64,000 bases of DNA from Alloscardovia sp963543015 (GTDB lineage: Bacteria > Actinomycetota > Actinomycetes > Actinomycetales > Bifidobacteriaceae). Of the stretch, positions 1 through 8,905 are shown piece by piece; the first letter of the stretch is position 1; each line of letters begins with the position of its first letter. The notes beneath the pieces were generated by a model. The model saw only the letters and a program-made list of their open reading frames with translations. It was not told where the DNA came from and ran no database searches. A program made the translations under genes and the position numbers. The DNA is taken from positions 1 to 64,000 of the forward strand of contig CAUTYZ010000001.1 in the NCBI GenBank assembly GCA_963543015.1, read 5' to 3'.

Positions 1-53
1 AACCAAGACTAAGGGTTCCAAAGACCCGTGTGCTGCCATTACACCATGGGGGA
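1..53 (-). tRNA. tRNA-Gln (UUG), 3' part cut off by the window edge
   Basis: Read on the minus strand from 53 to 1, the sequence starts with acceptor strand TCCCCCA, then TG, a D arm GTGT...GCAC with AATGG in the loop, and an anticodon arm GGGT-CTTTGGA-ACCC whose loop carries TTG at positions 34-36. This matches actinobacterial glutamine tRNAs. The pair 27-43 is C-U, a mismatch. The T arm and 3' acceptor strand lie outside the window. Confidence 0.85.
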
Positions 54-452
54 ATATCCACTAAGACACTGTACCATAGGCGGGAAACTTCAGCGCTCAG
101 CTTTGTCTTTCCGTGTCGCAGGAAGGCTTACAATCCTTGAAATTTCAGGCATCTCGCCCCTGCTTCACGGGAAACGAGAACCGATAAGCCGTAGACTGAT
201 AAGCTATCGACCCCATGTCGATTCGCAATATAAAACGATATAAACGATACAATACTATACAAAAAAACGTGGAGCTACTCGTGTGAGCAACTCCACGTGG
301 ACAGTTTAAGCAATCCGTTGGCAGTATCGCATTATCTCCATGCTTTTCTGCCTGCACTCATCTGAGACCTCACATCTCAGACTTTGCATCTCAGGCTCCA
401 CGCCTATATTCGGGCGCTACCTCACTGAGGCGAAGAGGCTCAGTCTAAAAGA
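54..452. other. Intergenic stretch between tRNA-Gln and prs
   Basis: No convincing gene. It holds the prs terminator (261-298) and, at 355-400, three close copies of the string CATCTGAG/CATCTCAG, two of them able to pair as a short 6-bp hairpin. A possible -10 (TACAGT on the minus strand) lies shortly before the tRNA, but no good -35 is seen. Short open frames here have no ribosome-binding site and no recognisable protein features. Confidence 0.4.
261..298 (-). terminator. Rho-independent terminator of the proA-prs operon
   Basis: On the minus strand the stem ACGTGGAG/CTCCACGT (arms 291-298 and 268-275) is followed directly by seven T residues (267-261). It lies about 150 bp beyond the prs stop codon and before tRNA-Gln on the same strand. 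Confidence 0.8.
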
Positions 453-1466
453 TTAACCGAAGAGGAACTGACCCTGATGATGAGTTGGATAGCTGTCAAA
501 GACCTTAGCCATCGAAGTATCTTCGAACACAGCCTTGATACCTGATGCCAAGAGTGGAGCAATGCTCAAAACAGTCAATCCATCCCAGCGCTTTTCTTCA
601 GGAATTGGCACAGTATCAGTGATAACTACTTCGCGCGCGCCACAGTTCTTCAAACGTTCTACAGCTGGATCGGACAAAACACCGTGAGTTGCTACAACGG
701 TAACGGACTTCGCACCAGCTGCCATAATGACATGGCATGCTTCAACGATAGTGCCACCGGTGTCAATCAAATCGTCGACGAGGACGCAATCCTTGCCTTC
801 TACGTCACCGACCACACGGTTTGCCACAGCATGATTTGGACGTGTAATATCGCGAGTCTTGTGAACGAAGGACAATGGAGCACCGCCCAAACGCTGAGCC
901 CACTGCTCTGCTACCTTAATACGTCCTGCATCTGGAGAAACCACAGCAACATTCGACAAATCAAGGCAATCGCGTACATAATCCACAAGTACTGGCATCG
1001 CCTGCAAATGATCTACAGGACCGTCGAAAAAGCCCTGAGACTGTGCTGCGTGAAGATCAACAGACATAATGCGATCTGCACCAGCAGTGTGCAACAAATC
1101 AAATACGAGACGTGAGGAAATAGGCTCACGACCCTGATGCTTCTTATCCTGACGCGAGTATGGCATCAATGGGCATACTGCGGTAATAGAATTTGCAGAT
1201 GCGCGCTTAAGAGCATCAATCATGATGAGATGCTCCATAATGTACTTGTTGGTAGGCTGCGTCGCAGTCTGCAAAACAAAGACATCTGCACCACGAACGG
1301 ACTGAGTGTATCGTACATACATCTCACCATTTGCAAAGTCGTATTGAGTAGTTTCGAGAACATCTACACCCAGCTGCTTAGCGACATCTTCGGCAAGCTT
1401 CGGATGAGAACGACCTGTAACCAAAATGAGATTTTTATCAGGTTTACCTTCGAGGACTGCACCCAC
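453..1466 (-). CDS. prs: Ribose-phosphate pyrophosphokinase
   Basis: Makes PRPP from ribose 5-phosphate and ATP, the precursor of purines, pyrimidines, NAD, histidine and tryptophan; cytoplasmic. About 337 residues, a normal length for class I enzymes. The metal/ATP signature DLHAAQSQGFFDG lies near residues 137-149 and the PRPP-binding loop VLVDDLIDTGGT near 228-239. I chose the GTG at 1466 because GGAG sits 5 nt upstream; a TTG at 1481 is in frame but has no comparable site. It is the last gene of the operon proA / unknown / nadD / prs, 66 bp after nadD, which puts PRPP supply next to NAD synthesis. A strong terminator follows. Confidence 0.95.
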   Translation of the reverse strand: MGAVLEGKPDKNLILVTGRSHPKLAEDVAKQLGVDVLETTQYDFANGEMYVRYTQSVRGADVFVLQTATQPTNKYIMEHLIMIDALKRASANSITAVCPLMPYSRQDKKHQGREPISSRLVFDLLHTAGADRIMSVDLHAAQSQGFFDGPVDHLQAMPVLVDYVRDCLDLSNVAVVSPDAGRIKVAEQWAQRLGGAPLSFVHKTRDITRPNHAVANRVVGDVEGKDCVLVDDLIDTGGTIVEACHVIMAAGAKSVTVVATHGVLSDPAVERLKNCGAREVVITDTVPIPEEKRWDGLTVLSIAPLLASGIKAVFEDTSMAKVFDSYPTHHQGQFLFG

Positions 1467-1532
1467 AATAACTCCATCCAATCGATGAATTTCTTCACTT
1501 TCATGGTAACGGGAAATCTTGACACTTACCGT

Positions 1533-2243
1533 TTACGAGTTTTGCGTTTCTTCTCCATACAATCCGTGCTTAGAAATGTACTGAACTACACCATCTGGAA
1601 CGAGATACCAGACCGGTTCCCCATCATGCGAACGTCTGCGGATATCTGTGGAGGAAATTGCCAAAGCAGGAATTTCGATGACGTCCACCGCATCTTGAGG
1701 AACGTCAAGATGCTTCAAATTCGTAGAATATCCCGGACGCGTTACGCCAACAAAATGCGCCAAATCCCACATATGGTCAGCATCTTTCCATTTCATAATT
1801 TCTGCCAATGCGTCTGCTCCTGTGATAAAGAACAGCTCTGCATCAGGACGAGATGCTCGGATATCGCGCAAAGTATCGATAGTGTAGGTAATTCCCGGAC
1901 GATCGATATCGACGCGAGACACAGAAAAACGAGGATTGGATGCTGTAGCAATCACGGTCATGAGATAACGATCTTCTGGATTCGTCACAGTTTTATTTTG
2001 CTTGAAAACAGGACGTCCAGTAGGAACGAAGATAACTTCATCCAAGTCATATACCCATGCCACTTCGGATGCAGCAACCAAGTGGCCGTTATGGATAGGA
2101 TCGAAAGTACCACCCATAATTCCCACGCGTGGATGCTCATGCGCGGGTCCTCGAAGCGACTCGCGCTTGCGAAGTGGACGCACTCGCACATTCAAATCAT
2201 CGGATGTCTGTGCGATTTGCGACATCGAACGAATTCCAGCCAT
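1533..2243 (-). CDS. nadD: Nicotinate-nucleotide adenylyltransferase
   Basis: Transfers AMP from ATP to nicotinate mononucleotide, giving deamido-NAD. About 236 residues. The nucleotidyltransferase motif GGTFDPIHNGH lies near residues 44-54 and the ISSTDIR motif near 195-201. The first ~38 residues, basic and before the first beta strand, are an extension not found in compact NadD enzymes. The ATG is preceded by GAGGG at about 9 nt. It follows the 181-residue unknown gene by 78 bp and precedes prs. Proximity of proA and nadD is common in actinobacteria. Confidence 0.93.
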   Translation of the reverse strand: MAGIRSMSQIAQTSDDLNVRVRPLRKRESLRGPAHEHPRVGIMGGTFDPIHNGHLVAASEVAWVYDLDEVIFVPTGRPVFKQNKTVTNPEDRYLMTVIATASNPRFSVSRVDIDRPGITYTIDTLRDIRASRPDAELFFITGADALAEIMKWKDADHMWDLAHFVGVTRPGYSTNLKHLDVPQDAVDVIEIPALAISSTDIRRRSHDGEPVWYLVPDGVVQYISKHGLYGEETQNS

Positions 2244-2321
2244 GACGTGTATACCCTCGTTTGTCGTGTAGTTTCAGTGAGTTGCTGAGTATTCTAGGCA
2301 GAATCTTCTCTAATTTCTTCT

Positions 2322-2867
2322 TTACTTTTCTGCAGACTCCGCGTTACTATTATCCGACGTCTCGTTCGTATCCTGCTCGTCATCATTACGAGCTTCCATT
2401 TCTTCGTTCCACTGCTTCTGAACGTAACGGCGAATTTCTGCGTACGTTGGAAGAAGGAAATCTGGTTGGTACTCTTTACGAACGCGTGCGACGTACTCGC
2501 TGATATGAATGAGCGTATCTGTCATCGTATCCACATCGTTGTCGCGCTCTGCATCACTGAAAAGAGCAATACGCTTTTCGAGTTCAAGAATAAAATCAGC
2601 AACCTTATCGATGCTACTCGGGTCAACGACATCCTCGGCATCATTTTCTGGCCAGCCGATAAGTACTGCATCCGAGTATTCCAATGCACTTCGTTCAGGT
2701 ACCTGTGGAATTCCATCTTCAATGGACACGACGAAGACATAACGGACCGTACTCAGTCTCTCCGATGCTACGCGCAGCAATGTGCGAGGTTCAAGCTCTT
2801 CTGCCGCAAGAAGATCGTTCTTCAAAGCAACCATATCCATTTTGTTATCTTTGCTTGTGCCAGCCAT
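2322..2867 (-). CDS. Conserved protein of unknown function, coupled to proA
   Basis: 181 residues, soluble, not recognised by me as a characterised family. Residues 1-160 look folded, with alternating helices and a short strand section (VRYVFVVSIEDG near 42-53). The last ~25 residues are acidic, rich in Asp, Asn, Glu and Ser, and probably disordered. The ATG overlaps the proA stop by one base (TAATG), so translation is probably coupled; nadD follows. I have the impression that bifidobacteria keep a gene here, but I cannot verify that. No catalytic motif or membrane segment is visible. A small accessory or regulatory protein is possible. Confidence 0.75.
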   Translation of the reverse strand: MAGTSKDNKMDMVALKNDLLAAEELEPRTLLRVASERLSTVRYVFVVSIEDGIPQVPERSALEYSDAVLIGWPENDAEDVVDPSSIDKVADFILELEKRIALFSDAERDNDVDTMTDTLIHISEYVARVRKEYQPDFLLPTYAEIRRYVQKQWNEEMEARNDDEQDTNETSDNSNAESAEK

Positions 2868-4138
2868 TATTCACGCACCTGACCTGTTCCGTAACCGACC
2901 CAATGTGTTGTCGTCAATTCTCGCAATCCCATAGGACCGCGAGCATGCATTTTCTGAGTAGAAATGCCCAATTCAGCGCCAAAGCCGAACTGACTTCCAT
3001 CCGTAAAACGAGTGGATGCATTGACCATAATGACAGCGCTGGCTATATTTCGTGTAAATTCTTCGACCGCGCTATAGTCTTCACTCACAATGGCTTCCGT
3101 GTGATACGTGGAATGAGCATTAATATGTTCGATAGCTTCTTCCTCACTATCGATGACTTTAACGCCCATAATGTAGTCGAGATATTCCGTATCCCAGTCC
3201 TCATCATGCGCATGTACTGGAGAGAATCCAGCCTGTTCAAGGATGCCATATGCACGCTCGTCCGCGCGAAGTTCTACATGGAATTCAGACAAAGCCTGAG
3301 CAACCAATGGTAAGAATTCAGGTGCAATTTTCTCATGAACAATGAGTTTTTCAGCAGCATTACATACGCCAATTCGCTGCGTTTTGGAATTGACAATAAT
3401 AGGCAATGCTTTCGCAAAATCTGCTGCCTGATCGACATAAATGTGAACGTTTCCCGCACCCGTTTCGATAATAGGAACTGTCGCATTCTCCGACACATAG
3501 CGGATGAGCTGGGCACTACCACGTGGAACGAGTACATCAATGAATCCGCGAGCTTTCATAAGAGCTTGAGCTCCTTCGCGGCCAAACTCATCGACAGACG
3601 ATACCAAGTCAGCACTGACGCCGTTACTTTCCAATGTTTCGCGCACAATGGTCAACGTCGCGTTATTCGTATGCTCAGCAGCATGGCCACCACGGACAAT
3701 AACGGCATTGCCAGATTTAAGCGTCAACGCGATAACGTCCACAGTCACGTTTGGACGTGCTTCGTAAATCATCGCCACAACGCCCATCGGCACACGAGAC
3801 TGGATAAGGCGCATACCATTATCCATCTGAGTACCACGGACAACTTCGCCCACAGGATCTGGAAGAGCGATAATAGAGCGCATGCCCTTCACACTGGCGT
3901 GAATGCGGTCCACAGTAAAGAGCAAGCGATCAAGCAGCCCCTCACTCATCCCCTCAGCCCGAGCTGCGTTCATATCAGTTTCATTAGCACGAGCAATCTC
4001 TTCAGCACGTTCATCTAAAGCATCGCATACCGCTGCTAATAAAGCATTCTTACGCTGAGTAGACATCGTCTCGAGAGTGCGCTGAGCAAGGCGAGCGCGT
4101 CGAGCTTGTTCCTGAATTGATTGCATAACGTGATCCAT
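2867..4138 (-). CDS. proA: Gamma-glutamyl phosphate reductase (glutamate-5-semialdehyde dehydrogenase)
   Basis: Second step of proline synthesis: reduces gamma-glutamyl phosphate with NADPH to glutamate semialdehyde. About 423 residues, typical for ProA. The family segment VPMGVVAMIYEARPNVT and the catalytic-cysteine region SKTQRIGVCNAAEK are present, with the usual C-terminal GPMGLRELTTTHW. I place the start at the ATG at 4138 because TACAAT ends 7 nt before it, as in a leaderless mRNA; an upstream in-frame ATG at 4168 would put coding sequence over that box. proB is not in this window. First gene of a four-gene operon, divergent from thrC. Confidence 0.93.
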   Translation of the reverse strand: MDHVMQSIQEQARRARLAQRTLETMSTQRKNALLAAVCDALDERAEEIARANETDMNAARAEGMSEGLLDRLLFTVDRIHASVKGMRSIIALPDPVGEVVRGTQMDNGMRLIQSRVPMGVVAMIYEARPNVTVDVIALTLKSGNAVIVRGGHAAEHTNNATLTIVRETLESNGVSADLVSSVDEFGREGAQALMKARGFIDVLVPRGSAQLIRYVSENATVPIIETGAGNVHIYVDQAADFAKALPIIVNSKTQRIGVCNAAEKLIVHEKIAPEFLPLVAQALSEFHVELRADERAYGILEQAGFSPVHAHDEDWDTEYLDYIMGVKVIDSEEEAIEHINAHSTYHTEAIVSEDYSAVEEFTRNIASAVIMVNASTRFTDGSQFGFGAELGISTQKMHARGPMGLRELTTTHWVGYGTGQVRE

Positions 4139-4573
4139 GCATCTCATTGTATGCAACCCAAGGCACATTGTGGGCAGGTTTCACGTTAAGATTTGAAGAA
4201 GACAGTTTTATGCGTCACGATACACCTTTATATGGCTTATACGGCTATACGCTTATCGAAAGCTGTAGAAGAAAACTGCAGACGAAAGCTATAGAAAATG
4301 TATCATCGCGTAAAACTACGGAACTATTCGGAACTATTATGCCGATATAGTCGATATGATCGGTGTGGTCGATTTATCGTCGTGCGCATACGTACGATGC
4401 CTGTACTTCATACGTAGCTCAGTACGCAAGACGATTATCGAACACACCGTGTATACGGGCTATACTGATGAGACCGACACTATACTGATAACTACGCAGA
4501 GTTAGCTACACCCTGCTAACTACACGAGCTAATTACAGAGCAAGCGAAATCTCACCGTGACGAAAGGGACATC
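4139..4573. other. Divergent intergenic region proA / thrC
   Basis: About 435 bp without a gene. It is rich in short palindromic and repeated pieces: CGAAAGCTGTAG and CGAAAGCTATAG (near 4257 and 4284), CATACGTACG and TACGTA motifs around 4387-4415, and TATACTGATGA / TATACTGATAA at 4461 and 4481, exactly 20 bp apart, either of which could be the thrC -10. No known riboswitch or leader peptide was recognised. Confidence 0.4.
4146..4151 (-). promoter_or_regulatory. Putative -10 box of a leaderless proA transcript
   Basis: TACAAT on the minus strand ends 7 nt before the chosen proA ATG (4138). No Shine-Dalgarno sequence lies between. A good -35 is not visible at 17-18 nt. Confidence 0.45.
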
Positions 4574-6079
4574 GTGGAATTATTTCACAGCACTCGAAGC
4601 ACCGATATCCAAGTAACTGCAAAGCAAGCTATTCGTCAGGGAATTGCTGATGATGGTGGCCTTTTCGTAAGTGATTCTTTAGGTGCGAAGATAATTGACG
4701 TCGAATCTCTGCTAGGAAAGAGCTATCAAGAGATTGCTCTTGAGGTTTTGTCTGCTCTTCTGCCTGATTTTAGTGAAGAAGAATTGCGCGAATGCATCGA
4801 GGGAGCCTATGGTGCTCAGTTCAAGGATGATGCTATTACTCCATTGAAGTCTTTGGGTATGAACTATGTCCTCGAGCTTTTCCACGGACCAACATCTGCT
4901 TTTAAGGATGTTGCTTTGCAGATTTTGCCACGTTTCATGGCACATACGACAGCTCCAGAGCCAACCTCTCAGGAGGATGTTACTGACCGTGTCCTTATCT
5001 TGACAGCTACAAGTGGCGATACTGGTAAAGCGGCACTGGAAGGATTCGCAAACGTTGACTCGACAGGAATTGTCGTCTTCTACCCTGCTGGTCAGGTGAG
5101 CGAAGTTCAGCGCTTGCAGATGGTAACGCAGAGCGGATCTAATGTAGGCGTTGTCGCTGTTCGTGGTAACTTTGACGATGCTCAAAGCGCTGTAAAGAAT
5201 ATCTTCGGCAACGATGTCCTCGCTGTCGAGCTTGCTACTCAGTCTCATACTCGCTTGTCAAGCGCAAACTCTATTAACGTCGGTCGTCTCGTCCCACAGG
5301 TCGTCTATTATTTCGCTGCGTATGCACAGTTGCTCTTCACTCAGGAAATTAACAACGGCGATGAGGTTGATTTCATTGTCCCTACGGGTAATTTTGGCGA
5401 TATCCTTGCGGGATATTATGCAAAGCGTTTGGGCCTTCCTGTAGGAAAGCTTGTCGTAGCAAGCGATAAGAATAACGTTCTCTTCGACTTCCTCACCACT
5501 GGCGTGTATGACCGCAATCGTGAATTCTTCACCACGATTTCCCCAAGCATGGATATCCTCATTTCGTCGAATTTGGAACGCATGCTCTACTACTTCAGCG
5601 ATGGCGATACTGAACTTATTTCCCGCTTGATGAATGATTTGGCAACGACCGGTCGCTATGAAGTTCCTACGGAGATTATGGACAAGATTCGTACAGTATT
5701 TGACTGCAGTTGGGCTGATGAAGATCAGGTACGCGAAGCAATTGCTGAGTGTTGGAATGAGAATGGATACGTTATCGATCCTCACACTGCATGTGGATAT
5801 CACGCATTGTCTACGACTGAAGGAACTCCAACTGCTCCTCGCGTTGTACTCTCGACTGCAAGCCCATACAAGTTCCCTCGTGCAGTTCTTGAAGCTCTTG
5901 GTCAGGAAACTCCAGACAGTGATTTCGCATGCATGGATGCTCTTCACGAGTTCAGCGGCATGGAGATTCCAGCGAATTTGCGTTCTTTGGAAAATCAGGA
6001 ACCTCGTTTTACGGATGAAATTGACGTAGCGGATATGCCTGACTATGTGAAGACTATGGCTGCACGTTTCGCTGAATAA
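4574..6079 (+). CDS. thrC: Threonine synthase
   Basis: PLP enzyme converting O-phospho-L-homoserine to threonine. 501 residues, the size of the longer ThrC class also found in fungi and many actinobacteria. N-terminal STRSTD-type segment, then HGPTSAFKDVALQ near residues 104-116, in which Lys111 is the expected PLP lysine. TATSGDTGKAA near 144-154 is the phosphate-binding turn and PTGNFGDILAGYYAKR near 271-286 is another family block. The GTG start follows AAAGGGAC at a good distance. It stands alone, divergent from proA and ended by a strong hairpin shared with recN. Confidence 0.95.
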   Translation: MELFHSTRSTDIQVTAKQAIRQGIADDGGLFVSDSLGAKIIDVESLLGKSYQEIALEVLSALLPDFSEEELRECIEGAYGAQFKDDAITPLKSLGMNYVLELFHGPTSAFKDVALQILPRFMAHTTAPEPTSQEDVTDRVLILTATSGDTGKAALEGFANVDSTGIVVFYPAGQVSEVQRLQMVTQSGSNVGVVAVRGNFDDAQSAVKNIFGNDVLAVELATQSHTRLSSANSINVGRLVPQVVYYFAAYAQLLFTQEINNGDEVDFIVPTGNFGDILAGYYAKRLGLPVGKLVVASDKNNVLFDFLTTGVYDRNREFFTTISPSMDILISSNLERMLYYFSDGDTELISRLMNDLATTGRYEVPTEIMDKIRTVFDCSWADEDQVREAIAECWNENGYVIDPHTACGYHALSTTEGTPTAPRVVLSTASPYKFPRAVLEALGQETPDSDFACMDALHEFSGMEIPANLRSLENQEPRFTDEIDVADMPDYVKTMAARFAE

Positions 6080-6127
6080 TTTGGTGCAATAATTTGGCTG
6101 AATAATTTTAGTAGCTTCGTAAAGCTC

Positions 6128-6160
6128 TGAGGGCGGTTCTTATATGAAGAACCGCCCTCA
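6128..6160. terminator. Bidirectional terminator between thrC and recN
   Basis: Perfect 13-bp stem TGAGGGCGGTTCT / AGAACCGCCCTCA with a 7-nt loop, between the convergent stops of thrC and recN. T-tracts are poor on both sides, so function rests on the strong stem. Confidence 0.7.
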
Positions 6161-6203
6161 GCTTATATCGTATATAAGGCACAATGCGCTATGTACTGCT
6201 CAA

Positions 6204-7928
6204 TTACTCCAGCGTGCACTCATCCAGAAGTTCAGCAGCATGCTGCAGTGACATTTCCGACGAAGATCCGGACAGCATGCGAGCAATTTCCGATACACGC
6301 TCCTGTGATTCGACCGCATGAACAGTTGTATGCGTGTGTTCAGCATTCTTATCTTTTTCAACGACGAACTGCTTATCCGCCCATGCAGCAACCTGCGGTA
6401 AGTGAGTGACCACGAGAATTTGCGCGCCGCGAGCAAGTCGAGCAAGACGCTTGCCTAATTCTATTGCAGCTTTTCCGCCCACGCCTGCGTCAACTTCGTC
6501 GAAGATAAGAGTTGGCACGGCAGAATGCCCCTGCGCGGTGCTTTCCCCATCACTGGCATGTTTTTTCTCGAACGCAACGAGTTCCAAAGCCAGCATCAGA
6601 CGGCTCAACTCACCACCCGAAGCGCTTTTGCCCAGTGGGAGACGTGGCGAGCCTGGGAATGGGATAAATTCGAAGGAAACCGTATCTGCGCCGAAAGAAT
6701 CCAACTCATCCTTTTCAGCAACGCTTACGTAAAGCTGCGACCCTTCCATAGCAAGAGAGCTTAATTCTGCAGTAACCTTTTCGCTTAATTCGGCAGCTGC
6801 AGCTTGTCGAGATACAAGAAGGTCATGTGCCGCGCTACGCGCACGGGATTCCTGCTCAGCAAGCTCACGCTCTAATTCTTCGATACGTTCTGGGGATGCA
6901 TCCAAATCTTCAAGCTCAAACTGTGCTTTCTCTTTCCAAGCCAGCACATCAGCAAGAGTAGGTCCCCACCGTTTGGTGAGCTCATCAAGGTCATGAATGC
7001 GTTCATTCAAAGCATCCAAATCCTGAGGATTAACCTCATCATCTGCACTGCGCGATAACGAGTACACGATGTCTTGGATTTCATCATTCACCGACTCGAG
7101 CCGCGAAATAATCTGCGCCATGAGATCAATGTGCTCGACAGATTTCAACTCGTGAATTGCCCTCGAAATGAGCTCGGAAACCGACTGGCTGCTCTCTGCT
7201 CCATCATCTTGAGAGGATGCATCGAGAGCTTGCATGGCTGCAGACTGGGCTACAGCAATCTGCGTCGCATTTTCGATATACTCGCGCTGAGTCTTGAGTT
7301 CATCATCCTCACCCGCATGAGGATCGATATCATCAATTCGGCTGATAGCATCGCGTAAGTAATCAATTTGAGCGACTGCATCAGTTTGCGCATGACGCAA
7401 TGTATCGAGCTTGTCTGCAAGACGAACATACGCTTCATAAGCGTCACGGAAAACTTCACGCTCGTGGGTATTTCCTGCAAAATTATCGACGAAATCACGC
7501 TGTCGTGATGCTTGAGCAATTTTTAATTGCTCAGACTGACCATGGATAGTAACAACGTCTGCAGTAATGTCTGCAAGAACTGTGCGCGGCACGCTGTGCC
7601 CATTGAGTACAGCACGTGAACGACCATTCTTAGGAACTGTACGGTTGATAAAAAGCTGATCGTCGACGCATTCGCTACCAGCAGCAGCAGCACGCTCTTG
7701 AACGTCAGCATTATTCGACACATCAAAAATTGCCTGAACCCATGCCTGATCAGCATCAATTCCCACACATGAAGGCTGCGACTGCGCACCCGATATAAGC
7801 TCAATCGCGTTGAGAAGCATGGACTTTCCAGCACCCGTTTCACCTGTAATAGCATTCATCCCCGGATGCGGATCCAAACGCGTTTGGCTGATAGGGCCTA
7901 ACGCACGAATTTCAAGTTCTTCGAGCAC
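6204..7928 (-). CDS. recN: DNA repair protein RecN
   Basis: SMC-like ATPase that acts on double-strand breaks. 574 residues. Walker A GETGAGKS lies at residues 29-36, a long Glu/Asp/Ala-rich coiled-coil middle follows (about 160-390), then the ABC signature SASGGELSRL and Walker B TLIFDEVDAGVGG in the C-terminal quarter. The GTG start follows the nadK stop directly (TAAGTG), so the two are translationally coupled. Last gene of the tyrS-to-recN run, whose order is shared with mycobacteria. I saw no SOS box in front of the run. Confidence 0.95.
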   Translation of the reverse strand: MLEELEIRALGPISQTRLDPHPGMNAITGETGAGKSMLLNAIELISGAQSQPSCVGIDADQAWVQAIFDVSNNADVQERAAAAGSECVDDQLFINRTVPKNGRSRAVLNGHSVPRTVLADITADVVTIHGQSEQLKIAQASRQRDFVDNFAGNTHEREVFRDAYEAYVRLADKLDTLRHAQTDAVAQIDYLRDAISRIDDIDPHAGEDDELKTQREYIENATQIAVAQSAAMQALDASSQDDGAESSQSVSELISRAIHELKSVEHIDLMAQIISRLESVNDEIQDIVYSLSRSADDEVNPQDLDALNERIHDLDELTKRWGPTLADVLAWKEKAQFELEDLDASPERIEELERELAEQESRARSAAHDLLVSRQAAAAELSEKVTAELSSLAMEGSQLYVSVAEKDELDSFGADTVSFEFIPFPGSPRLPLGKSASGGELSRLMLALELVAFEKKHASDGESTAQGHSAVPTLIFDEVDAGVGGKAAIELGKRLARLARGAQILVVTHLPQVAAWADKQFVVEKDKNAEHTHTTVHAVESQERVSEIARMLSGSSSEMSLQHAAELLDECTLE

Positions 7929-8843
7929 TTACTTCACATGCCCTTTCTTTTGTGAAGCCGTTTCGCGCCATCCGCGAACAGGCAAATCAAATTTTCGAAC
8001 AAGTCGATCAGTAAATAAAGCTCCACCCAAACGAGCAAGTCTCAAGACGCTGGATGATTGACGCACTCGAACTCGAGAACCGCGAGGCACAAAGCTTTGA
8101 CGACGACCATCGCAGCAAATCCACCCCTCACAGCTAGAAGCTTCGAGGACGCGCAATTCAAATGTCGATGTCGAACCAATGATAAGTGGCTGAGTAAAGA
8201 GCGCGTGAGCTGCGATAGGAGTCAATTCCAGCGCTTGAACGTTTGGCCAAATCACCGGACCGCCTGCTGAAAATGCATATGCCGTCGAGCCAGTCGGCGT
8301 CGAAACAATCACACCATCGCATCCAAATGAGCTCGTCGCCACATCATCTACGCTAATTCCGATATCGACCATGCGTGAGCGGTCTTCATGCTCCAAAATC
8401 ATATCGTTCAAAGCCCAATCGCAGATAGGCTCTTCACGATCAGGTAAATACAGCTCTACCGCTGCAATCATGCGCTCTTCAATCGTATAGTCACGCTCTG
8501 CAATACGCTGAATTGCCGACGACAATTCCGAGCTTTCAAACTCTGCGAGGAAGCCGACATGTCCGATATTAATTCCAACGATCGGCACTCGTGTCCCTTT
8601 AACCAGCTCAGCAGCGCGCAAAATTGTGCCATCTCCCCCTAAAACGACGACAATTTCTACGTCATCGTCTACTGGAGTGGCATGCTCACCAAAATTTTGA
8701 ACATCCGGAATATCATCTCGAAGAGTAACAGAAAAACCCAGCGATTCCAGCTGCAAGACCGTCTCTTCAACTGAAGTATTATCTCTCAGAGCAACATGAG
8801 TAACAACAATTGCTTTGCGCTGATTCGTCGTCGTATCGCTCAT
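7929..8843 (-). CDS. nadK: NAD kinase
   Basis: Phosphorylates NAD to NADP with ATP or polyphosphate. 304 residues, normal for actinobacteria. GGDGT lies at residues 69-73, the NDMILEH block near 165 and the glycine-rich STPTGSTAYAFSAGGP near 190-205. A near-perfect ribosome-binding site AGGAGGT stands 4 nt before the ATG. Between tlyA (62 bp upstream) and recN (no gap). The first ~10 residues are polar and probably flexible. Confidence 0.95.
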   Translation of the reverse strand: MSDTTTNQRKAIVVTHVALRDNTSVEETVLQLESLGFSVTLRDDIPDVQNFGEHATPVDDDVEIVVVLGGDGTILRAAELVKGTRVPIVGINIGHVGFLAEFESSELSSAIQRIAERDYTIEERMIAAVELYLPDREEPICDWALNDMILEHEDRSRMVDIGISVDDVATSSFGCDGVIVSTPTGSTAYAFSAGGPVIWPNVQALELTPIAAHALFTQPLIIGSTSTFELRVLEASSCEGWICCDGRRQSFVPRGSRVRVRQSSSVLRLARLGGALFTDRLVRKFDLPVRGWRETASQKKGHVK

Positions 8844-8905
8844 AGTTACCTCCTGAGATGGGAAATTTATTCTTATATTCTATCGTGCTAACTCGTCGGA
8901 CGGCG

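Noticed and set aside
28..243. Short gene at the left end
   Set aside because: Begins inside the antisense of tRNA-Gln and has no protein features.
1137..2288. 383-codon open frame on the plus strand
   Set aside because: Lies antisense to prs and nadD, whose motifs are certain; no ribosome-binding site, and its residue make-up (many Cys, Ile, Asn) is that of a shadow frame.
4169..4573. Possible structured RNA before thrC
   Set aside because: Only short repeats; no match to a riboswitch or leader I know.
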